From NCBI GenBank assembly GCA_023488865.1, contig JAMDDG010000458.1, positions 1 through 12,100 of the forward strand: DNA of 12,100 nt, in the 5' to 3' direction. Positions 5,796 to 12,077 of the stretch are shown here, in pieces (position 1 is the first letter of the stretch; the number at the start of each line of letters is the position of its first letter). The DNA comes from Bacteroidota bacterium (GTDB lineage Bacteria; Bacteroidota; Bacteroidia; Bacteroidales; Prolixibacteraceae). The translations under genes and the position numbers were made by a program. The notes under the pieces are model-generated. The model was not told where the DNA came from and searched no databases. It saw only the letters and a list, made by a program, of their open reading frames with translations.

Positions 5796-7576
5796 ACTGA
5801 AAAGTCTATGTCACCTATTTTAAAACCACATTCAGTTTTTGTTAACATAAATTGATAACAGGATCCAAAAACCTTGTCTGTATATGCCTGACCTCTTCCT
5901 TTTATATTTGAGTGAATAAATGTTTTGTTTGATGTGCTGGTTAAAAGCATCCTTAAAGATGAAAGCCCAATTAGGTTAATATTGTTTTCCTTGCAATATT
6001 TTGTGTAGAACGGATAAATAGGTTGAAATTTGATTTGTAATGTGTATCCAGAAGAATCAATTTTTACTCGGTAATGTGAGGTCCTGGCCGTTCCTGGAGT
6101 GCTTTCATCATATTTGATAATCAACCCTTTTTTTACTTGAAAATTTATAGCCATCCAAAAAATATTGATTGGACTACTTTCAGAAAGGATTTCACTTTGT
6201 TGGTCGGTTGTCTTACGGAGCGTTTTAAGGGTTTCGTCTGGGTTGAAAGGGAACGAGAGTTTTTCTTTTAGTGTTTCATGGGCTGTATAAATCAGGGAAA
6301 TATGATTTATCGATCTTTCTGGAAGGCTGGTATACTCCTCTTTTATTTTCGTTGTTGTTTCACTAAAAATCCCTTTGAATGTTTTTGAAAATTCAGCCCT
6401 ATTACATAGAATTTCAGTCAATACGCCACTAAGCCCTTTATAGCTAAGTTTTTTCAGCTCATTAAAGGCGGTTTTCTCTTCTGTAGTAAATGATTGATTT
6501 TCAAAATTCAGCAGAATCATCCGGGAAAGGATGGCGGATTTTGAAGTAGGCAGGTGGTTTCCGTCAAAGATCATTGCTGATTTAATCGGAAAGCTTTTTG
6601 TTTTGTTATCGTTTGATTTTACCCCGGTGGTCCGTCCGGCTCCGTCGTAGGCGGTCAAAATAAAATCTTCAGCCTTTTCGTCTGTCTCGTTTGTGTATTC
6701 TTTGAAATAGAATATTTCATTCGATCTGGAAGATACCAGGCGGTTTAGTGCTATCGTTGTGGCATTGTTTAGCGGCGTTCCGATAGTGTCCCGGCCAAAA
6801 ATAGAAAGCAACCTTTCGGTAAATGAAGTTTTACCAGTTCCGAAGTCACCAAAGAGAAATAGAAAAGGGAAAAATCCAACTTGTTCAAAAACGATATCCC
6901 GGAAAGTGGCAAGAATTAAGAAAAGGATTCCGATTAAACCATTTTCCCCGAAGGCTTCATAATAGAGCTTTGACCAGGTTTTAAAATCTGTTGTTCCTGG
7001 TAAGTATTTGTATAATCTTTCGGTTTTGAAATCCTCGTCATGAAGGTTTGACAAGGCAAAAGCAGGTAAATAATAACTTTTATTCTGATCCTTTATGATG
7101 CCGGATTCATCAATTTGAACGATTTTATTTTGATCGTTAAAAATTGCATCTGCAAAAGCGAAAATTTGATGAATAGGAATCCAGCCTAATTCAGAAATAA
7201 TGAAAGCCTCTTTTTCTTCATTCATCATTTGAGCGAAAACCTTTTTTAGTTGGGTTGCGTTCCCGTAAAAGGTACAACGTTTCGATTTTAGGACTGTCTC
7301 AAAGCTGTCGGGCTTCATTTCAGCTGTAAAAATTTCAACGGTGTGGTTTTCTCCGGTTGATCGCTGTAGGGAAATGATTCTTCTGGTGTTGTTGGTTCCA
7401 TTAAGCAAATGGAAAAGACTTTTCATTACGAAATTGGATATGTCACTATCGTAATATTCATTATTCCTGGTAAACGTCCTTGAAAAATATTTTCCATCCT
7501 TGACAAAAAAACCATAATCAGAAACATCCTTTTCGGGGTTTTCGCTGTCTGGGATCTTCATTTTGATTCCGTCCAT
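5792..7576 (-). CDS. P-loop replication ATPase (DUF927/SF3-helicase-like)
   Basis: The 594-residue product has a clear Walker A motif GDFGTGKTS at residues 243-251. It is followed by acidic strand FYFKEYTNE (289-297), a sensor-like segment FDGNHLP (337-343) and an arginine in SRMILLNFE (351-359). This order resembles the ATPase core of phage and plasmid helicases linked to primases. The region before it, with GWIPIHQIFAFADAIF (131-146), resembles DUF927. The C-terminal 150 residues may bind DNA. The expected role is origin melting or helicase action for the element. It lies 8 bases after the HTH_17 gene in one operon, and its stop codon is covered by the last origin-type hexamer cluster. Family assignment rests on motif order, so the exact helicase class is open. 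Confidence 0.85.
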   Translation of the reverse strand: MDGIKMKIPDSENPEKDVSDYGFFVKDGKYFSRTFTRNNEYYDSDISNFVMKSLFHLLNGTNNTRRIISLQRSTGENHTVEIFTAEMKPDSFETVLKSKRCTFYGNATQLKKVFAQMMNEEKEAFIISELGWIPIHQIFAFADAIFNDQNKIVQIDESGIIKDQNKSYYLPAFALSNLHDEDFKTERLYKYLPGTTDFKTWSKLYYEAFGENGLIGILFLILATFRDIVFEQVGFFPFLFLFGDFGTGKTSFTERLLSIFGRDTIGTPLNNATTIALNRLVSSRSNEIFYFKEYTNETDEKAEDFILTAYDGAGRTTGVKSNDNKTKSFPIKSAMIFDGNHLPTSKSAILSRMILLNFENQSFTTEEKTAFNELKKLSYKGLSGVLTEILCNRAEFSKTFKGIFSETTTKIKEEYTSLPERSINHISLIYTAHETLKEKLSFPFNPDETLKTLRKTTDQQSEILSESSPINIFWMAINFQVKKGLIIKYDESTPGTARTSHYRVKIDSSGYTLQIKFQPIYPFYTKYCKENNINLIGLSSLRMLLTSTSNKTFIHSNIKGRGQAYTDKVFGSCYQFMLTKTECGFKIGDIDFSV

Positions 7577-7584
7577 AGTGCGGA

Positions 7585-7857
7585 TTATGAATTTTGTTGC
7601 ATTAACTCAATCAGTTCTTTTCTTAGATAAAATTTTTTCCTTCCCTGGCCGTGCTCTTTCAAAGTGCCTTTCTTTGTCCAGAGGTGCATGGTTGGATAGG
7701 AGACATCTAAAAATTTAGCGGCTTCATACCTGTTCATTCTTTCTGATTGTTCAACGGGGTTTGTTTTGGCCTCGGCTTCGGCTTCTTTAGCGAACTCCTT
7801 GAAGGCCTCTTTGAGTTCTTGCTTTTCAATAACGTAAAATTCGGGTTTCATTGACAT
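7585..7857 (-). CDS. HTH_17 (excisionase/MerR-like) DNA-binding protein
   Basis: The chosen start (ATG at 7857) gives 90 residues; ATG 7851 is also possible. The longer reading frame from 7908 is unlikely because a -7 box at 7897-7904 would place the transcription start inside it. An N-terminal helix rich in E, K and A precedes a C-terminal winged HTH: MNRYEAAKFLDVSYPTMHLW, then a basic wing GQGRKKFYLRKELIELM. This is the pattern of HTH_17 proteins, which act as excisionases or transcription regulators in Bacteroidota mobile elements. It leads the operon with the replication ATPase and is divergent from the XRE gene, so it probably helps switch between integration and replication. Confidence 0.85.
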   Translation of the reverse strand: MSMKPEFYVIEKQELKEAFKEFAKEAEAEAKTNPVEQSERMNRYEAAKFLDVSYPTMHLWTKKGTLKEHGQGRKKFYLRKELIELMQQNS

Positions 7858-7917
7858 GTGAATTAAAGAGTATATAAAAATCCTAAATAGATTACACAAA
7901 TATACCATTTAATTCAC
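7858..7917. promoter_or_regulatory. 10-bp inverted repeat flanking the leftward promoter (possible operator)
   Basis: GTGAATTAAA at 7858-7867 and its exact complement TTTAATTCAC at 7908-7917 bracket the -7 box with a 40-base spacer. A protein holding both half sites, such as the divergent XRE repressor or the HTH_17 protein itself, would loop out or cover the promoter. The binding protein is inferred. Confidence 0.5.
7897..7904 (-). promoter_or_regulatory. -7 box of the HTH_17/ATPase operon
   Basis: The minus strand reads TATATTTG, matching TAnnTTTG. Transcription would start near 7890, leaving about 30 bases before the ATG at 7857. Confidence 0.65.
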
Positions 7918-7960
7918 AAAAACAAATAATTAAAGATTTAATTATTTAAATTTTTTTGAT

Positions 7961-7968
7961 TAATTTTG
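7961..7968 (+). promoter_or_regulatory. -7 box of the XRE gene
   Basis: TAATTTTG matches TAnnTTTG and ends only 4 bases before the ATG at 7973, so the message would be nearly leaderless. A palindrome ATTTAA/TTAAAT at 7936-7951 lies just upstream. Confidence 0.5.
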
Positions 7969-7972
7969 AAAT

Positions 7973-8563
7973 ATGGATGAGCTGTTAAAAAGAATTGCAG
8001 AAATAAGAAAGTCTAAAGGGCTGACACAGACACAGGTTAGTGAAAAAATTGGCGTTAAAGGTGTTGCAAGGAATAGTTATAACAAAATTGAAACAGGTAA
8101 AACAGAGTTAACCGTTAACCATTTAATAAAAATTGCAGGGGCCTTGGGTGTTAGCGTGGTTTCATTGATTGATCCAGACGCTCAGCCAAAGGATTATTTT
8201 CAGGAATTGAACGCAAAAATTGAAGCACTGGAAAAAACAATTAGGGAAAAGGACGAATATATTCTGATTCAGAAACATAACGTCAACAATATTAAGACTT
8301 ATATTGTTGTTTTCTTAAGCATGGCACAGAATCGGGCTTTGAACATAATAGCGGAAAAATTCGAAAAGTTAACCCAAAAAGAAGAAATGATGTTTGCGAT
8401 TAATTATACAAATAAGTACTATTTGGAATTTTTAAAAGCTCATGACATTATTGGTCAAAAAGACATTGATTTATATATTGAAAACCAGAGAGAATACTTT
8501 CATATCGATTTAGAAAAACTGATGTCCGATAAAACCACCGATACAACTCCCCTAAGCCTCTAA
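7973..8563 (+). CDS. XRE-family transcriptional regulator with coiled-coil tail
   Basis: A Cro/CI-type HTH occupies about residues 5-61: IRKSKGLTQTQVSEKIG, the NSYNKIETGKTELTV recognition region, and LIKIAGALGVSVVSLID. A heptad-rich segment at about 72-95 probably forms a coiled coil for dimerisation. The C-terminal 100 residues are helical with no enzymatic motif; no LexA-type Ser-Lys protease residues are apparent. It is transcribed divergently from the HTH_17/ATPase operon across a 115-base control region with inverted repeats. This is the standard position of a master repressor that keeps the element quiescent and controls its own synthesis. A weak inverted repeat (CATTCC/GGAATG) follows the stop codon. 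Confidence 0.92.
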   Translation: MDELLKRIAEIRKSKGLTQTQVSEKIGVKGVARNSYNKIETGKTELTVNHLIKIAGALGVSVVSLIDPDAQPKDYFQELNAKIEALEKTIREKDEYILIQKHNVNNIKTYIVVFLSMAQNRALNIIAEKFEKLTQKEEMMFAINYTNKYYLEFLKAHDIIGQKDIDLYIENQREYFHIDLEKLMSDKTTDTTPLSL

Positions 8564-8666
8564 TAAGACATTCCTTATTCCGGGAATGATGATATCCCCC
8601 CTGGTACCGCAAACAGTATTTTGAAACAGGCCGGGTTAAAATAGGTCCGGCACAATTAAAATTGCG

Positions 8667-8888
8667 ATGGGAAAAGTAGTAGTAACAGTAGAAGTGACAG
8701 ACAAGAATTATGCAGCATTCATTGAGAGCTTACCAGGGTGCATAAGTACCGGCAAGACATTTCGTGAATTAAAATCAAATATGGCGGAGGCCGTTGCCGG
8801 TCATCTGGAGGTCTCACGCGAATTTGGAGATGAAATACCGGAACCATTCAGCGGAGAATATGATTTGTCATTCCTTTTTTGTTGCTAA
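8667..8888 (+). CDS. shortened HicB-like antitoxin, HicA absent
   Basis: The 73-residue product has the HicB partial-RNase-H fold: strands VVVTVEVTDKNYAAFIESLPG, the motif GCISTGKTFRELKSNMAEAV, then helix HLEVSREFGDEIPEPF and strand GEYDLSFLF. Full-length Bacteroidota HicB proteins continue with a C-terminal HTH of about 60 residues. Here translation stops right after SFLFCC, and no continuation is seen in the other frames. No HicA toxin gene precedes or follows. It may be a decayed remnant, an orphan protein that still binds HicA from elsewhere, or a member of the short single-domain HicB-like group. It lies on the same strand as the YafQ module that begins 50 bases later. Confidence 0.8.
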   Translation: MGKVVVTVEVTDKNYAAFIESLPGCISTGKTFRELKSNMAEAVAGHLEVSREFGDEIPEPFSGEYDLSFLFCC

Positions 8889-8915
8889 AAGAAAGTCGCT
8901 CAAATAATATTTTCA

Positions 8916-8923
8916 TAACTTTG
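8916..8923 (+). promoter_or_regulatory. -7 box of the antitoxin-YafQ operon
   Basis: TAACTTTG matches TAnnTTTG. The start site would be near 8930, about 10 bases before the antitoxin ATG at 8939. Confidence 0.65.
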
Positions 8924-8938
8924 TAAAAATTCAATACC

Positions 8939-9130
8939 ATGGCCACAATTACATTGAAATACAACCCAAAAAACCACAAGGCACAAAAGGCGCTTGAATT
9001 TATGTTGTCGCTTGGTGTTTTCGAAACCTCCGCAACCATTCCAGCCTTAGATAAGTCATTAAAAGAAGCCAAAGAAGGTAAGGTGAAAACATACAACAGC
9101 GTGGACGACTTTTTTAAGAAATTGCGGTGA
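8939..9130 (+). CDS. antitoxin partner of YafQ-type toxin
   Basis: The 63-residue product is placed directly before a YafQ toxin with its stop codon 2 bases from the toxin ATG, the classical antitoxin-first order. It starts ATITLKYNPKNHKAQKALEFMLSLG, a strand followed by a helix, and ends in a basic helix SVDDFFKKLR. It does not show the DinJ ribbon-helix-helix pattern that pairs with E. coli YafQ. It instead resembles short DUF2683-like antitoxins of Bacteroidota; this assignment is from memory of the pattern, not a search. It would wrap and block the toxin, with its C-terminal half the likely toxin-binding part. Confidence 0.85.
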   Translation: MATITLKYNPKNHKAQKALEFMLSLGVFETSATIPALDKSLKEAKEGKVKTYNSVDDFFKKLR

Positions 9131-9132
9131 AA

Positions 9133-9408
9133 ATGTATCAAATTCAAACTACCAACCGGTTCGAGAAAGATGCAGCGCTCTGCAAAAAGAGAGGGCTAAA
9201 CATGGCCCTTCTCAAAAATGTGATGTCATTACTTGCCCAATCCGGTAACCTTCCAGATAAATACAAACCCCATAAGCTTTCCGGGAAATATTCAGGATGC
9301 TGGGAATGTCACATTAAACCCGACTGGCTATTGGTTTGGCAGCAAAACGACACGGTTTTGACCCTCCTGTTTTTATACACCGGTACCCATTCCGACCTGT
9401 TCAAATAA
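9133..9408 (+). CDS. YafQ-family mRNA interferase toxin
   Basis: The ATG at 9133 gives 91 residues; a GTG at 9127 overlaps the antitoxin stop and would add two. The family signature is complete: KPHKLSG, CWECHIKPDWLLVW and TGTHSDLF. Counting from the GTG, H49, H62, D66 and H88 correspond to the catalytic His/Asp set described for E. coli YafQ. YafQ-type toxins of the RelE superfamily cut mRNA on the ribosome. The length is normal for the family, so the toxin is probably active. The two-gene operon has its own promoter and sits between a shortened HicB and an Abi-family gene. A weak hairpin (AGGATCCC 9454-9461 with GGGTCCT 9473-9479) lies downstream. Confidence 0.95.
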   Translation: MYQIQTTNRFEKDAALCKKRGLNMALLKNVMSLLAQSGNLPDKYKPHKLSGKYSGCWECHIKPDWLLVWQQNDTVLTLLFLYTGTHSDLFK

Positions 9409-9732
9409 TTCCCTCCCCCCGGAACACATTTCACAAATATTTCCTTAAAATAGAGGATCCCAAAAGGCTTCCGGGTCCTGTCACCTATTTTTGTGCCTTA
9501 TTTTAACTGTTCCAGTATATCGACCTGATCAAAGCGCCTAAATCCAGAATGGCGCAAAAAATAGATAAATGCGAGGTGATTAATTTTCCAAACATCAGAT
9601 TTACCAATTCTTTCGCTCCGCCAAAAAATGAAAATTTCGCTGCAGTTTGAACCCTATATGAATTGTGTGCGCAACCTCTCTAAATCGGTTAATTGCAATT
9701 TTTTATTAAATAAATACAAATATTTGCTATTC
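9409..9732. other. non-coding stretch between YafQ and the small-RNA promoter
   Basis: No protein gene is supported. It holds a weak hairpin (9454-9479), an isolated TAnnTTTG match TATTTTTG at 9486-9493, and a 5-bp stem GCGCC/GGCGC (9534-9538 and 9551-9555) whose minus strand runs into TTTG. A further transcript could start near 9500, but nothing firm supports it. Confidence 0.4.
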
Positions 9733-9766
9733 TTTGTTGCAAATGGCAATTACTATACTATTTTTG
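9733..9766 (+). promoter_or_regulatory. promoter of the predicted small RNA upstream of abi
   Basis: TTTG at 9733-9736 and TATTTTTG at 9759-9766 match the -33 and -7 elements with 22 bases between them, within the range seen in Bacteroidota. An inverted repeat ATTTGC/GCAAAT (9722-9727 and 9739-9744) brackets the -33 element and may be an operator. Confidence 0.65.
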
Positions 9767-9771
9767 CACTC

Positions 9772-9829
9772 AATAATACCAGCCACGCTTCTCGTAAGAT
9801 CAGCGCACCCGGGCTGGTTTTCGATTTTT
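9772..9829 (+). ncRNA. predicted structured small RNA upstream of the HEPN Abi gene
   Basis: Downstream of the promoter, ACCAGCC (9778-9784) pairs with GGCTGGT (9812-9818). Inside, CGCT (9786-9789) pairs with AGCG (9802-9805) and TCT (9790-9792) with AGA (9797-9799) around the loop CGTA. A CACCCG bulge and a 2-base TC bulge interrupt the stem. The T-rich tail TTTCGATTTTT follows at once, giving a terminator-like end about 26 bases before the abi start codon. The result is a compact RNA of about 58 nt. HEPN proteins of the AbiF group have been reported with an adjacent structured RNA; this one sits in the expected place. It could instead be an attenuator in the abi leader. Confidence 0.6.
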
Positions 9830-9855
9830 ATACAGTTTGTAAAGCTTGGTAGTAT

Positions 9856-10749
9856 ATGAGATACAATAAGTTACCACTCACTATTCCCGATCAAGTTCTT
9901 AAACTTAAATCCAGAGGTCTCAGATTTGAGAATGAATCAAAAGCGGAAAATTACCTTTCAAATATCAGCTATTATCGCTTAAGAGCGTATTCCTACCCAT
10001 TTCAAGACAATACATCAGATGACCACCATTTCACGAGAGATGTATCGTTTGAGCAATTAATCGAACTGTATGTTTTCGATCGGAAATTGCGCTTGCTGAT
10101 TTTCGACGGTATAGAGAAAATTGAGATTGCTTTTAGATCTCAGGTCATTAATCATCTTGCTTTAAATCACGGAAGCCATTGGCAGTTGAAGCCGGAACTT
10201 TATAGGGATCCAATGAGATTTGCCAATCACCTGGACAGTTTACAAAAGGAAATTGACAGGAGTAATGAGGCATTTATTGGACATTACAAGAAAAAGTATA
10301 CCAACCCATCTGAGCCTCCCTGCTGGATGAGTTTGGAGGTAAGCAGCTTGGGTCTATTATCAAAGATATTTCAAAACTTAAAAAAAGGACCGGCAAAAAA
10401 TGCAATAACTGATCATTTCGGATTAACAGATGTTTCAGTCATTGAAAATTGGATGATGTGTTTTAGTACCTTGAGGAATATTTGTGCCCATCACGGTCGA
10501 ATCTGGAATAGGAGGTTAATTTCAATCAAACTGCCAACTCATCCTTTAAATCCCTTTCTGACAAATACCCGCATTTATACAAACAAGCTTTATGCTACAT
10601 TGTCTTGTATGGAATATGTTTTAAAAATTATCAGTCCGTCCAATACGCTAAGTTGCAGGATTATTGACTTAATGAAAACGTGCCCCATGGCTCAAGAAAG
10701 TGAAATGGGGTTCCCTCCAGATTGGAAAGAGGAAGAGATTTGGAAGTAA
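9856..10749 (+). CDS. Abi_2/AbiF-type HEPN protein (predicted RNase)
   Basis: The 297-residue product follows the Abi_2 pattern from end to end: LKSRGLRFENESKAENYLSN, ISYYRLRAYSYPF, LYVFDRKLRLLIFDGIEKIEIAFRSQ, and a late RNICAH at residues 207-212. The last is an R-x4-H motif, the catalytic signature of HEPN ribonucleases, followed by HGRIWNRR. The family includes AbiD/AbiF abortive-infection proteins, which halt phage growth at the cost of the cell, and has been proposed as the source of Cas13 nuclease domains. Both catalytic residues are present and the length is normal, so it is probably functional. It is preceded by a predicted structured RNA with its own promoter and converges on the integrase gene. 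Confidence 0.93.
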   Translation: MRYNKLPLTIPDQVLKLKSRGLRFENESKAENYLSNISYYRLRAYSYPFQDNTSDDHHFTRDVSFEQLIELYVFDRKLRLLIFDGIEKIEIAFRSQVINHLALNHGSHWQLKPELYRDPMRFANHLDSLQKEIDRSNEAFIGHYKKKYTNPSEPPCWMSLEVSSLGLLSKIFQNLKKGPAKNAITDHFGLTDVSVIENWMMCFSTLRNICAHHGRIWNRRLISIKLPTHPLNPFLTNTRIYTNKLYATLSCMEYVLKIISPSNTLSCRIIDLMKTCPMAQESEMGFPPDWKEEEIWK

Positions 10750-10778
10750 AATGAACCGAAAGGGTGCAGTTCCATTTC

Positions 10779-12011
10779 CTATATCCCTTCAAAAGCTTTC
10801 ATCAATTTTTCCTTTTTAGCATCGGTTGAGATTTGCAGGTACCTTTTCAAGGTCTTTTCTCGGGTGATCCCGGTAATGGATTTGATCATCTCAATATCCA
10901 ATCCCCGATCATAAGCCAAACAGATAAAGGTTTTCCGGGCTGTATGGGTCCCGATTAGCTCATGTTTGGGCTTAAACTCCGTTATGGTGATATTCTTTTC
11001 AAAGGACTTGGACTCCGTTAGCGTGTCAATTTTTGCCTCTTTGCAGCAATCCTTGATATAATCATTGAGCTTTTGATTGGAGAATTTTGGCAAAAGCTTG
11101 TGAGGATCCGGATAACGTTCAATGATGGTTTGCACGCCCGGGAATAGAGGAATAACAACCTCCCTGTTTGTTTTCTGGGTAGTAGTTTTGATCATTCCAT
11201 TGATGATGTTGTCTTTTGTGAGTCTCTCAATGTCACAATACCTTAAGCTGGTAAAACAGCCAAAGCAATAAAAATCCCTGGCCTTTTGCAGTTTCTTATT
11301 TTCAAAAGGATGATTCAGTAGCAGCTGCAGTTCCTGAAAGGTCAAATGTACAATGCTGCCTTCTTTTTCCGGGGCTGAGAAATCTTTATAGGTTGTATTG
11401 CTGTGGTACTTTCGTTTCAGGCTCCAGGTCATAAATGCCTTGAACTTGTCGGTAATGGCAGAAAGATAATTGTACCCGTGTTCATTCGTAACAAGTACAT
11501 CTTCTTTCAGTTCGTCAAAGAATACCAGGTCAATACTATCAAAGGTCATTTTATAACCGGTCTCTGATTCGAAGGTCTTGAGATAGTTTTTGATCGTCTT
11601 CCGGTTCCTGATGGTGTTAGGCGCTTTCTCCAGTTCCCCGGTCTTTAAAAACTCCTCGTAGGCCTCCCACAGATCCTTTTTAACCGGGTTAAAAACTAAT
11701 TTCTGGCCACTGAAATACTTTTGAACTACTTCCTGGGTAATCTGAATTTTGTGCAGGGTACAATCCCGGAAGTACTTTTTTGCATCGCTTTGGTAGGTGT
11801 CTAAAAATGAATTTGTGTCTTCATAATCATTGTCCTCTTCGTTGGGCCGGGGAGGGCTAACCCTTTGCTGCTTTTTGTTCCAGTACCGGGGCTTAACTTT
11901 CCCTACCGTTTTCCAATTGTTTTTGCTGTCGGTGGCAATATTGGCTTTGATGGGCGCAAAACCTTTTGAATCGACCTTGTTTTTGTCAATGTAATACTTT
12001 AGATTTGGCAT
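10779..12011 (-). CDS. tyrosine recombinase (integrase) of the element
   Basis: The ATG at 12011 (410 residues, starting MPNLKYYIDK) is preferred over 12056 because a promoter-like box lies between them and related integrases start with this strand. Numbered from the upstream Met, an N-terminal arm-binding domain (about 16-75), a SAM-like core-binding domain (about 125-220) and the catalytic domain (about 235-425) follow in order. Catalytic residues are R272 (SLRYCDIERL), K295, H371 and R374 (HTARKT) and Y406 (LKRYLQI). The usual second His of the LGH motif is I397 (TGITREKT). The enzyme would join the element to the tRNA-Leu 3' end through a covalent 3'-phosphotyrosine. It reads leftward, toward the abi gene. 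Confidence 0.95.
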   Translation of the reverse strand: MPNLKYYIDKNKVDSKGFAPIKANIATDSKNNWKTVGKVKPRYWNKKQQRVSPPRPNEEDNDYEDTNSFLDTYQSDAKKYFRDCTLHKIQITQEVVQKYFSGQKLVFNPVKKDLWEAYEEFLKTGELEKAPNTIRNRKTIKNYLKTFESETGYKMTFDSIDLVFFDELKEDVLVTNEHGYNYLSAITDKFKAFMTWSLKRKYHSNTTYKDFSAPEKEGSIVHLTFQELQLLLNHPFENKKLQKARDFYCFGCFTSLRYCDIERLTKDNIINGMIKTTTQKTNREVVIPLFPGVQTIIERYPDPHKLLPKFSNQKLNDYIKDCCKEAKIDTLTESKSFEKNITITEFKPKHELIGTHTARKTFICLAYDRGLDIEMIKSITGITREKTLKRYLQISTDAKKEKLMKAFEGI

Positions 12012-12031
12012 AGAACCCGGTTTAATGGTTG

Positions 12032-12039
12032 TAAAGTTA
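12032..12039 (-). promoter_or_regulatory. -7-like box of the integrase gene
   Basis: The minus strand reads TAACTTTA, one base from TAnnTTTG. It lies 20 bases before the ATG at 12011, giving a short leader, and downstream of the alternative ATG at 12056, which argues for the shorter start. Confidence 0.45.
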
Positions 12040-12057
12040 CAAAACATCCCGGCCAAA

Positions 12058-12077
12058 GGGAAAGAAAAGGGGAAAGA
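12058..12077 (+). repeat. GGGAAAGA pair at the right end (possible integrase arm sites)
   Basis: GGGAAAGA occurs at 12058-12065 and 12070-12077, 12 bases apart, just upstream of the integrase gene. It mirrors the pair beside the tRNA and suggests that the right attachment site is close by. Confidence 0.45.

Noticed and set aside
8569..8588. CATTCC/GGAATG inverted repeat after the XRE gene as a terminator
   Set aside because: The stem is short and no T-rich tail follows.
9486..9493. Isolated TATTTTTG as a promoter
   Set aside because: The -7 match is complete, but no -33 TTG lies 17-23 bases upstream and no gene or clear RNA follows. Such matches are expected by chance in AT-rich DNA.
9628..9852. 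74-residue rightward reading frame before the abi gene
   Set aside because: It crosses the predicted promoter and small-RNA hairpin, has a low-complexity Asn/Phe/Tyr composition, and no family pattern.
11134..11150. CCCGGG-containing sequence as a duplicate tRNA end (att site)
   Set aside because: Only the CCCGGG core matches the tRNA 3' end, the flanks differ, and it lies inside the integrase coding region.
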